Of a DNA stretch of 38,553 nucleotides, positions 8,001-15,267 are shown piece after piece (positions within the stretch are counted from its first letter, which is position 1; every line of letters starts with the position of its first letter). The notes under the pieces are model-generated. The model was given only the letters and a program-made list of their open reading frames with translations. It searched no databases and was not told where the DNA came from. The DNA lies in the NCBI RefSeq assembly GCF_020881035.1, contig NZ_JAJITC010000028.1:1-38553 (forward strand), read 5' to 3'. Source of the DNA: Paraburkholderia translucens (GTDB lineage Bacteria; Pseudomonadota; Gammaproteobacteria; Burkholderiales; Burkholderiaceae). Made by a program: the position numbers and the translations under genes.

Positions 8001-8693
8001 TCACCAGGGCACGACCCTGCCTAGATAATCCAGGTAATGCAGTCCCGCGCGGCCTTGCTGCGAGTCGATCGTCGTCACCAGGTTCGGAATGCTCTCGTCG
8101 ATACCGAGTCGCGCGTCGGGTCCGCCCATGTCGGTGCGCACCCAGCCCGGCGCCATCAACAACAAGGTTCGCGAGTCATCGGCGTGGCGCGCGGCGAAGC
8201 TGCGCATCAGCATGTTGAGCGCGGCCTTGCTGCTGCGATAGACCTCGTACTTGCCGTTGGTGTTATTCGCGACGCTGCCCTGTCCGGACGACATCACGGC
8301 GAGCGTGCCGTGCGGTTGGACCAGATCGGCGAACGCCTCGATCACGCGCATCGGGCTCAGCGCGTTGGTCACCATCACGCGCACGAACTCGTCGGTCGAT
8401 ACATCCGCGATGGTCTCCCGGTCGTCGTTCTTCACACCGGCGTTCACGAACAGCAAATCGAGCCGTCGAGCGGCAAGGCGAGCGCGTAAAGCGGCGATCT
8501 GCTGTGGCACCGTGATATCGAGCGTTTCGATTTCGAGCGCGCCGGAAAGCTTGCGCAGCCTGTCCATCGAATCGGGGCGGGCGGTGGCGATCACGTGCCA
8601 GCCGCGTGCGAGATATTCTTCGACCATCGCGAATCCGAGACCGCGCGAGGCGCCGATCAGTAGTACGGTTTTTTGCTGAAGTTCGGTTTGCAT
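8001..8693 (-). CDS. SDR-family NAD(P)-dependent oxidoreductase
   Basis: Classical short-chain dehydrogenase of 230 residues, cytoplasmic. The Rossmann cofactor loop is GASRGLG (14-20), the structural NAG is at 84-86, the catalytic Ser at 135/136, and the catalytic pair is Tyr152-x3-Lys156 (YRSSK). An Arg in TARP after strand 2 favours NADP(H). The C-terminus resembles the C-factor/YciK-like group with unknown substrate. It is divergent from a LysR-type gene 152 bp away, the standard arrangement in which the LysR protein controls the divergent gene. GGAG lies upstream of the ATG. Its 3' end is 16 bp from the convergent MFS gene. Confidence 0.88.
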   Translation of the reverse strand: MQTELQQKTVLLIGASRGLGFAMVEEYLARGWHVIATARPDSMDRLRKLSGALEIETLDITVPQQIAALRARLAARRLDLLFVNAGVKNDDRETIADVSTDEFVRVMVTNALSPMRVIEAFADLVQPHGTLAVMSSGQGSVANNTNGKYEVYRSSKAALNMLMRSFAARHADDSRTLLLMAPGWVRTDMGGPDARLGIDESIPNLVTTIDSQQGRAGLHYLDYLGRVVPW

Positions 8694-8757
8694 CGGCTAT
8701 GGCTCTCCATGACGTAGCTGTCCGTTGGTTGTAGAAAAATATAGCGATGCCCACGAA

Positions 8758-8776
8758 TCGGCGGAAGACGCGCCGA
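8758..8776. promoter_or_regulatory. Candidate operator palindrome between SDR and LysR genes
   Basis: TCGGCG at 8758-8763 and CGCCGA at 8771-8776 form a perfect 6-bp inverted repeat with a 7-bp spacer, in the middle of the 152-bp divergent region. LysR-type proteins usually bind an imperfect dyad in exactly this position. A GTTAAC palindrome lies 7 bp further on (8784-8789) and is a second candidate. Short GC-rich dyads arise by chance in this genome, so confidence is low. Confidence 0.3.
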
Positions 8777-8845
8777 CTGCATTGTTAACCTGCAGCGGAC
8801 GCCTTCTCCGCGCGGTTCGGTCGCACTGCGGTGTTAGGATCGGGC

Positions 8846-9787
8846 ATGCCGGAAATCGACCTGAACCTGTTGACCGCGCTCGACATGCTGCTGGCCGAGG
8901 CGAGCGTCGCGCGCGCCGCGCGCCGCCTGGGGCTGAGCGCCTCGGCAATGAGCAGAACGCTCGCCCGGCTGCGCGAAGCCACCGGCGATCCGCTGCTAGT
9001 GCGCGCGGGACGCGATATGGTCCTGACGCCCACCGCGCAGAAGATTCGTGAACGCACCCGCACGGCGCTCGATGAGGCGCGCGCGGTGCTGCGGCCCTCG
9101 CATGCCGAACCCGATCTCGCCACACTGCGGCGAACCTTCACGATCCGCGCCAACGACGGCTTCGTCGAAGCATTCGGCGCGCCGCTGATCGCAGCGGTAA
9201 CGGCGGTCGCGCCGCAGGTGTGCCTGCGCTTTGCGCCGAAGCCGGAAAAGAGTCCGGCGCACCTGCGCGACGGTTCAGCCGATCTGGAGATCGGCGTCCC
9301 AGGCGAGATGGGGCCGGAGGTGCGCTTGCAGGCACTGTTTCGCGATCGTTTCGTGGGGGGCGTGAGGAAGGGCCATCCGCTCGAATGCGAAGGCGAAATC
9401 AGCGCCGGGCGATACGTCGCGTTCGGACATGTGGTCGCGTCACGGCACGAGAGCGCGCACGGCCCCGTGGATCGCGCGCTCGCCGCGTCTGGTCTGCAAA
9501 GAACCATCGTGGCGATCGTGCCGAGCTTTCCCGCCGCGCTGGCGGTGGCGCGAAGCTCGGATCTGATCGCGCTGGTGCCGGCGTCTTTCATCGGCGCTCA
9601 CGTCGGGCATCGAGGTCATGACTCAGGTATCGCTTGCAACTCCGTGTGCGCGTTCGAATTGCCGGTCGCGACGGAAAGAATCACGGTGTCGCAGATGTGG
9701 CATCCGCGGCTGGAAGTCGACCCTGTGCACCGTTGGCTCAGGCAACTGGTGCTCTCGGTGTGCCGCCGCGAAGCGCCACCGCCGTGA
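8846..9787 (+). CDS. LysR-type regulator
   Basis: Predicted DNA-binding regulator of 313 residues. The N-terminal winged helix-turn-helix begins DLNLLTALDMLLAEASV and continues with RRLGLSASAMSRTLARLREATGDPLLVR, the conserved LysR helix-turn-helix. The C-terminal half is a periplasmic-binding-protein-like effector domain. Start at ATG 8846, with AGGA six bases upstream; an in-frame GTG at 8831 is less likely. It diverges from the SDR gene, which is its probable target together with itself. The motif WHPRLEVDPVHRWLRQ near the end is typical of the NodD/LinR-like branch with aromatic ligands, but the ligand is not known. Confidence 0.88.
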   Translation: MPEIDLNLLTALDMLLAEASVARAARRLGLSASAMSRTLARLREATGDPLLVRAGRDMVLTPTAQKIRERTRTALDEARAVLRPSHAEPDLATLRRTFTIRANDGFVEAFGAPLIAAVTAVAPQVCLRFAPKPEKSPAHLRDGSADLEIGVPGEMGPEVRLQALFRDRFVGGVRKGHPLECEGEISAGRYVAFGHVVASRHESAHGPVDRALAASGLQRTIVAIVPSFPAALAVARSSDLIALVPASFIGAHVGHRGHDSGIACNSVCAFELPVATERITVSQMWHPRLEVDPVHRWLRQLVLSVCRREAPPP

Positions 9788-9854
9788 AGCTCGGGCACGG
9801 AAGGCGGCGCGGCGCAAGCCGAAGCGGTGATCCACACCGCGTTGGACAGCGCCT

Positions 9855-11249
9855 TTAGCCAGCGCCGTCCGTGACTAGTGATCCGGACGTCCTCAAGCCC
9901 AGCAATACGGTCAGGAGGCTTGATAGCGTCACGACGACGGCCAGCATCGCAGCGACATGCAATCCTTCGGCGAGATCGTTGAGTTCCGGTCGCACGAGCG
10001 AACCGAACACGCCGACACCCACCACGCCACCGATCTGGCGCGCGGTATTCAGTACGCCCGACGCAATGCCGATACTCGACGGTCCGACGTGCGTCAGCAC
10101 CGCCGTATTGATCGACGGCACTGCAAGCGCCACCCCGACGCCGACTGCCAGCAACGGCAACGCCACCGCGAGAGCGTTGCTGTCCGCCTGCACGAACACC
10201 AGCGCAAGATAGCCCACCGCCGCCAGCGCCTGACCGAAAGCCATCGGCAGGCGATAACCAAAACGCGCAGTGAGCGTGCCAGATACAACGTTCGCGACGG
10301 TCACGACCGCCGTCATGGGCAGGAACGCAAGGCCGGTTTCGAGCGGCGTGTCGTGCCGCGCGTTCTGGAAAAACAGACTCATCGCGAACATGAGTCCGTA
10401 GTAGCCGAAATTCAGCGATAGCCCCGTTATCGCACTGACGTTCATCGCGGCATTGCGGAACAGCGTGAGCGGTAACAGCGGCTGCGGATGCCGTGCCTCG
10501 ACCACGACGAACAGCGCGCCGGTTACGACAGCCACGGCGAGTCCCGCCGTCACGGTCGCGCTCGTCCATCCTCGCCTACCGCTTTCGACAACCGCATACG
10601 TCAGGGCGGCCAGGCTGATGACGGCAAGCGTCTGCCCGGGCAGATCGATGCGACGCCCCGCGCGGCGCACGGTGTCGGGCGCATGAGCGACTGTGAGCCA
10701 GATGCCGGCAATGCCGATCGGCAGGTTGATCAGAAAAATCGCTGGCCAGCCGAAACGGTCGACCAGCACGCCGCCGACCAGCGGACCGGCACCCAGCGCG
10801 AGCGCGGCCGTGCCCGCCCAGATGCTGACGGCCTTCGCCCGCGCATGCGGCTCCGGAAACGCTGCGCCGAGCAGCGCCAGTGACGATGGCACGCACAACG
10901 CCGCGCCGACGCCTTGCAACACGCGCGACGCAATCAACGCCGCCGTGGCGCCCGACAGCCCGCACGTGGCCGATGCGCAGGTGAACACCGCAAGGCCGGC
11001 GATGAACACGCGCCGTGCGCCGAACCGGTCGGCCAGCGCGCCGGCCGACAGCAGCAGACTGGCGAATGCAAGGGTGTACGCGTTGACGACCCATTCGAGT
11101 GCCGTGGAATTGATGGCGAGGCTATCGCGGATTCGTGCGAGGGCGACATTCACGACGGTGACGTCGAGACAGACGATGACGAAGCCGAGACTCGTCGCGA
11201 GCAAGGCGAGACGCGATGAGCGGGCCGATGAATTGTGGGATCTGAGCAT
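9855..11249 (-). CDS. DHA2-family MFS drug exporter (EmrB/QacA type)
   Basis: Predicted 464-residue, 14-segment proton antiporter. The family signatures are visible: FVIVCLDVTVVNVALARI in helix 1 (D1-type motif with the Asp in the membrane), the motif A loop GALADRFGARRV, and motif C GAGPLVGGVLVDRFGW after helix 4. Such pumps export lipophilic drugs or dyes. Start is uncertain: ATG 11249 fits the hydrophobic profile and has a weak GCGGA upstream, while ATG 11300 and GTG 11324 are open in frame. It is divergent from a LysR gene starting at 11381, which likely regulates it. Confidence 0.85.
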   Translation of the reverse strand: MLRSHNSSARSSRLALLATSLGFVIVCLDVTVVNVALARIRDSLAINSTALEWVVNAYTLAFASLLLSAGALADRFGARRVFIAGLAVFTCASATCGLSGATAALIASRVLQGVGAALCVPSSLALLGAAFPEPHARAKAVSIWAGTAALALGAGPLVGGVLVDRFGWPAIFLINLPIGIAGIWLTVAHAPDTVRRAGRRIDLPGQTLAVISLAALTYAVVESGRRGWTSATVTAGLAVAVVTGALFVVVEARHPQPLLPLTLFRNAAMNVSAITGLSLNFGYYGLMFAMSLFFQNARHDTPLETGLAFLPMTAVVTVANVVSGTLTARFGYRLPMAFGQALAAVGYLALVFVQADSNALAVALPLLAVGVGVALAVPSINTAVLTHVGPSSIGIASGVLNTARQIGGVVGVGVFGSLVRPELNDLAEGLHVAAMLAVVVTLSSLLTVLLGLRTSGSLVTDGAG

Positions 11250-11329
11250 GTTCCGCGAGCATGAAGTGGAGCGAGCCGGACCGGGATGGGCCGCGTTCAT
11301 CGCATGCGGCAGACTGTATTTCACAAACC

Positions 11330-11378
11330 ACTATTGATAAACGCGCACCCAATGGCTACAGAACCCAGTACTATTGGG
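11330..11378. promoter_or_regulatory. Candidate LysR operator between MFS and LysR genes
   Basis: CCCAAT at 11348-11353 and ATTGGG at 11373-11378 form an inverted repeat with a 19-bp spacer, ending two bases before the LysR start codon. ACTATTG also occurs twice in direct orientation, at 11330-11336 and 11370-11376. The repeated motif sits exactly where an autoregulating LysR protein would bind and block its own start region. No experimental or comparative support is available here. Confidence 0.4.
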
Positions 11379-11380
11379 GA

Positions 11381-12307
11381 ATGGACCTTCTCAAAGCGAT
11401 GACCGTCTTCGTGCGTGTAGTCGAAACCGGCAGCCTGACGGCGGCCTCGGTGGCGTGCGACCTATCGCCGACGATGGTCGGCAATTACCTTCAGGCGCTG
11501 GAAACGCGGCTTGGCGCGCGACTCATCCATCGCACCACGCGCAGGCAGAAGCTCAGCGCCTTCGGCGAGGTCTACTACGAACGATGCGTCGCGATCCTCG
11601 GCCTGATCGACGATTCGGAAAGGCTCGCGCTCGACCATCTCGCAACGCCACGCGGACGCCTGCGCGTAACCGCGCCCATCGTCTTCAGCAACGAATGCCT
11701 GATTCCGGCAATCGCCGATTACTGTGAGCGCTATCCCGAGGTGAAGCTCGACATCGTCGTCACCGACGCACTCTCGGATCTGATCGGCGACGGCTTCGAG
11801 GCGGCGGTTCGCGTAGGCGCGCTGGGCAATCCGGATCTCGTGGCGCGGCGTCTGCGGCCTTACCGGCTTGTGCTGTGTGCGTCAGGTGCGTATCTGAAAA
11901 CGCGGGGCGCGCCGTCATCGCCCGACGCGCTGCGGTCGCATCAATGCCTGACGTACGCGTTTCCGCCGCGCTCGGAATGGTACGCCGCGCAGCCCGAATG
12001 GATCCTGCAAGGTCCGCAAGGACGAGTGAGCGTGCCCGTCGACGGCAGGTTGAAGATCGACAATGCGGACGCGTTGCGACGAGCGGCGTTGCGCGGCCTC
12101 GGTATCGTCATGCTGCCTGAGATTCTTGTCGCCCACGATCTGCGCGCGAAGCGGCTGATCGAAGTGCTGCCGGAGTTTGTCGCCCCCGCGCGGCCGCTGA
12201 ACCTGCTGTATCTGCGTGAGCGACAGATGTCGCCGAAGCTGCGGAGCTTTATCGAATTTATGGTCGAGCGCTTCGGCGCTGACGCGACAACGCACGACAG
12301 TGAATGA
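11381..12307 (+). CDS. LysR-type regulator divergent from the drug exporter
   Basis: Predicted regulator of 308 residues. The N-terminus MDLLKAMTVFVRVVETGSL with the helix-turn-helix ASVACDLSPTMVGNYLQALE is that of the large CrgA/AaeR-like LysR branch whose members often control neighbouring transporters or oxidoreductases. The effector domain begins about residue 90 (GRLRVTAPIVF) and continues with PEVKLDIVVTD and GFEAAVRVG, all typical. GGGGA lies immediately before the ATG, closer than usual. The divergent MFS exporter is the most likely target. Ligand unknown. Confidence 0.88.
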   Translation: MDLLKAMTVFVRVVETGSLTAASVACDLSPTMVGNYLQALETRLGARLIHRTTRRQKLSAFGEVYYERCVAILGLIDDSERLALDHLATPRGRLRVTAPIVFSNECLIPAIADYCERYPEVKLDIVVTDALSDLIGDGFEAAVRVGALGNPDLVARRLRPYRLVLCASGAYLKTRGAPSSPDALRSHQCLTYAFPPRSEWYAAQPEWILQGPQGRVSVPVDGRLKIDNADALRRAALRGLGIVMLPEILVAHDLRAKRLIEVLPEFVAPARPLNLLYLRERQMSPKLRSFIEFMVERFGADATTHDSE

Positions 12308-12406
12308 ACAGGAGTAAGCGCACTGGAAGCGGCCGTCCGATCAAGGCAACCGAATGGCCCGTTGCGGCCGGTAGCACCGGCTCTGTCGTGTACCGGGCCT
12401 GCCCGT

Positions 12407-13141
12407 TCACACCGGCGGCGCGACCGACGCGCCCGCCACTCCATTGCGCGCGATAGCCGACGCGACGAAGCCGCTGCGCTTCATGTCCTCGACGAACTCT
12501 GCAAGGAAGCGGGCAGCTTGCCCGCCGCGCGTCTTCGGCACGCCCATCGCCTGCTGGATGACCATGAACGGCTCGCCAAGCATGCGCAGACCGGGTGCCT
12601 TTGCCAGTTCCGCTTCGAGCACCTGTTTCACGCCCGCTGCGACTTCTAGCTTCTCGTCGAGAAAGGTCTGCACGACCACCTGTGAAGAGGCGGTGCGCAC
12701 GAGGCTTGCGTGCTTGATCTCACGAGTCAGGAACAGGTCGTATGCCGTGCCCTGGCCCACGGCGATACGGTTCGAGGCGATATCGACCTGAGCGTTTTCC
12801 GTGATGGGGGAATCGTCGCGCACCAGATACCGGCCCTCGATGAGGATGTAAGGCGCACTGAACGCGATTTCAGCGCCGCGGACCGGATCGACAGCGAAGA
12901 AACCGATATCCGCGCTGCCTTCGGAAACAGCTTCGACCGATTTGCGAGCCGTGTCGAAAACGACGAGTTCAAGTTCGACTTGCAGGCGTGCGGCAAGCTC
13001 GCGCGAAAGGTCGACTGAAACACCAGTGGCTTGCGCGTCGCTCGATCCGCGCCTGGCAAGCACCGGATTGCCGAGGTTGATCGATGCGCGCAACTTCCCG
13101 GCCGGCGCGAAGGCGCTAACGATGGAGGAATCAGGATTCAT
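12407..13141 (-). CDS. Solute-binding-protein-like (family 3) protein without signal peptide
   Basis: Predicted 244-residue protein with the bilobal fold of family 3 amino-acid-binding proteins: GVSVDLSRELAARL, DIGFFAVDPVRG, IAFSAPYILIEGRYLV and IAVGQGTAYDLFL in the expected order. Family members are normally periplasmic and feed an ABC importer, but this one starts MNPDSSIVSAF with no hydrophobic signal segment, and the frame upstream offers none either. No permease or ATPase is nearby. It may be a cytoplasmic ligand-binding protein. AAAGG lies nine bases before the ATG. A broken FAD-oxidoreductase gene lies divergent at about 13290, suggesting a former functional pair. Confidence 0.8.
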   Translation of the reverse strand: MNPDSSIVSAFAPAGKLRASINLGNPVLARRGSSDAQATGVSVDLSRELAARLQVELELVVFDTARKSVEAVSEGSADIGFFAVDPVRGAEIAFSAPYILIEGRYLVRDDSPITENAQVDIASNRIAVGQGTAYDLFLTREIKHASLVRTASSQVVVQTFLDEKLEVAAGVKQVLEAELAKAPGLRMLGEPFMVIQQAMGVPKTRGGQAARFLAEFVEDMKRSGFVASAIARNGVAGASVAPPV

Positions 13142-13284
13142 CAAGAGACCTTTAAGGCTGGTGGTGGGGGGAAACGGTCGTTGCTTTCCTCGGTCTCGCC
13201 CGCATGCGCCGCCACGCGCATTCGAGCTGCGTTCGCACCGCAACTGCACGGTATCGTAACGAAAAACAATGGATTCGCGTGCCG

Positions 13285-13700
13285 CACTTCGGAGCTCGCC
13301 GCGCTTGGCGGCAGCGATACCTACGACGAAGCGGTGACGTAGCTGCGCGATGTCGTCGGCGAGGACTTCGACGAGCAACGCATCGACGTGTATCTCGAGA
13401 ACGGGCCGAAGAGGGGCGCCTATCTCGCGAAGCATGCGGACGGCGCTCGCGCAACGGCGCGTCAAACTCTGGCTCGGCATGCCGATGCGTTCGTTGCACT
13501 CGGAAGGCGGGCGCGTGACGGGGGTGATCGTGAGCTGAGGGGGCGCCCCGTCAGCATCCACGCTGCACGCGGCGTCGTGCTCGCGTGCGACGGATTCGAA
13601 GCCAATCAGGCGATGCGCGAACAATATCTGCCGAAGCCGACACGCGCCGAGTGGAGCGCTGCGCCGCCCGTCAACACCGGCGACGGCATTCGTGCTGGGC
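13285..13700 (+). pseudogene. Remnant of an FAD-dependent oxidoreductase gene (fumarate reductase/3-ketosteroid dehydrogenase type)
   Basis: Fragments of one protein are readable in more than one frame. ELAALGGSDTYDEAVT is followed by an in-frame TAG at 13340-13342, then LRDVVGEDFDEQRIDVYLE continues in the same frame. After about 13440 the match moves to another frame (RVKLWLGMPMRSLHSEGGR, up to a stop at 13536-13538), then returns to the first frame (RPVSIHAARGVVLACDGFE, EQYLPKPTRAEWSAAPPVN). The order matches the FAD-binding/flavin-reductase superfamily, which is normally about 500 residues. The N-terminal FAD motif and the C-terminus are missing. The gene has therefore suffered a nonsense mutation, frameshifts, an internal deletion and truncation next to the phospholipase gene. 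Confidence 0.75.
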
Positions 13701-13703
13701 GAG

Positions 13704-15095
13704 TCATCGCGACACGGCGAAGCCAATTCGCGCGGCCCAGCGATGCTGGTTGTAAGCGAGAAGATCTTCCGCGTAGCCGTTGAAATAGTTGAGAAACAGA
13801 TATCCGCCCCAAGCACTGCCGAACAGCTTGGCGAGCGGGTAGGTAAATTGCACGTCGACGCTTCCATAGGTCGATTTCGTGCCCTTTCTCAAAGTGGTCG
13901 CGAGCTGCCAGCCGTCCGGACTGCCATATTTGACCAGCAGGTCGACATAGCCGCGATAGTTGGCGATATCCGAATTCGTGTCCTGTTTGTGCACGTACCC
14001 GTAGATTTTCGGTGCAACGGTGAAGTGGTTGGCGTTGAGGTCGCCGAAATCCCAAATCGGCTTCGCGTACACAATGTCGATGCCGCGCGACCCGGGACCG
14101 GCGGTCCCGTTCGACTCGTGCTCGTAGCCCGTCTCGACGCCCATCCGGGTGAACCAGCCGGTCCGCCACCCGGTGTCCTCGAGGTAGTAGAAAAGCGCGG
14201 GCATGTAGCTCGTGTCGTAGAACGGGTTCATATGCCCGCGGATATCCCAGAGCGAAGTCTGCGTATAGGCGAAATAGAGATTGTCGAGAAGACCGCGTGA
14301 GCGCGGATCATCGGGCAAAACGAAGCGGAACTTGAAGCTGACCTGGAATTTGGCAAGACCGTTGTCCGACGAGTCCCAGCCATCGGCGAAGTACATGGGT
14401 TGGTAGGGCGAAAGCCGCCCAAGGAGGAAGGTGCCGAGGTCCGGCACCAGCGAATTCGAGGGCTTCACGGTCGAAGGCGGCATTTGCGAGGCGATCGACT
14501 CGTTGCCGGTCGTCGGCCCTTCGGCCGGCGCGATCGCAAGCGGTACGGGTGCGGCCGTTGCGGCACTGGCCGTCGCCGCGTTGCGAGGCATGCGCGTGAG
14601 CAGGACCACCGAAGGCGATACGTCGACGCCGGGCACGTCGACGCGAAGCGCACCGCGCGCCCACTCGGGCCACGGCGCGCTATAGCTGACCGCCTTCATC
14701 TCGCCGGCCGCGAGCCGCACATGCTCGGGCGCGCCGGATTCGCGCGTGAGCAGTACGGCCCTCGGCAGGGCCTCGCCGTTGGTCAGCGTTACGCTGAGGG
14801 TGCGAGGCACGTCGACCGACGTGCCGGAGGGAGCGTCGCCGGTGTACACGATCGTCACCACGAGCGGTTCGTCGGACCTCGCTTCGCGCGGCGGACGCAA
14901 TATTGAAACCCCAGCGACGCCATACGCGGCGTAGCTGCCGAGCACCAGCGCGCTCATGCATAGCGACAGGCTGGGGAGCAGTCTGGAAAACGAGCTGGAA
15001 AGCGGACTGGAAGATAATCGGGAAACACGCGAGCGGTGGCTGCGTATGACAGACTGGCGGTCGTTCTTCACGCGAGACATCAATCGATTCCGCAC
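13704..15095 (-). CDS. Outer-membrane phospholipase A (OMPLA/PldA family) with N-terminal extension
   Basis: Predicted 463-residue outer-membrane phospholipase. The C-terminal 260 residues form the beta-barrel of the family: AKFQVSFKFRF, FAYTQTSLWDI, the catalytic HESNG (His326, Ser328) and FLNYFNGYAEDLLAYN. Enterobacterial OMPLA has a His-Ser-Asn triad; aligning by spacing from the Ser places Asp340 (SRGID) where Asn is expected. Residues about 35-60 hold a hydrophobic export segment, and residues 60-200 a proline/valine-rich beta domain absent from E. coli PldA. A GTG start at 15095 is supported by AGGAG six bases upstream. The enzyme would hydrolyse phospholipids in a disturbed outer leaflet. 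Confidence 0.9.
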   Translation of the reverse strand: MRNRLMSRVKNDRQSVIRSHRSRVSRLSSSPLSSSFSRLLPSLSLCMSALVLGSYAAYGVAGVSILRPPREARSDEPLVVTIVYTGDAPSGTSVDVPRTLSVTLTNGEALPRAVLLTRESGAPEHVRLAAGEMKAVSYSAPWPEWARGALRVDVPGVDVSPSVVLLTRMPRNAATASAATAAPVPLAIAPAEGPTTGNESIASQMPPSTVKPSNSLVPDLGTFLLGRLSPYQPMYFADGWDSSDNGLAKFQVSFKFRFVLPDDPRSRGLLDNLYFAYTQTSLWDIRGHMNPFYDTSYMPALFYYLEDTGWRTGWFTRMGVETGYEHESNGTAGPGSRGIDIVYAKPIWDFGDLNANHFTVAPKIYGYVHKQDTNSDIANYRGYVDLLVKYGSPDGWQLATTLRKGTKSTYGSVDVQFTYPLAKLFGSAWGGYLFLNYFNGYAEDLLAYNQHRWAARIGFAVSR

Positions 15096-15267
15096 GCGGA
15101 GCTCCTATTGGTCTACGAGGTCGGGTCGCAATGAGACGATATCTTCAAACCGGTCAATGGGATACCAAACCAGAACCGCCGTGTTTCAGAGAGGATACGG
15201 CAATGGACGCCGGCTCCCGCCATCTGGTTTTAGTCCATTTTGCCAATGACATACAGGCAGAGGCCGT

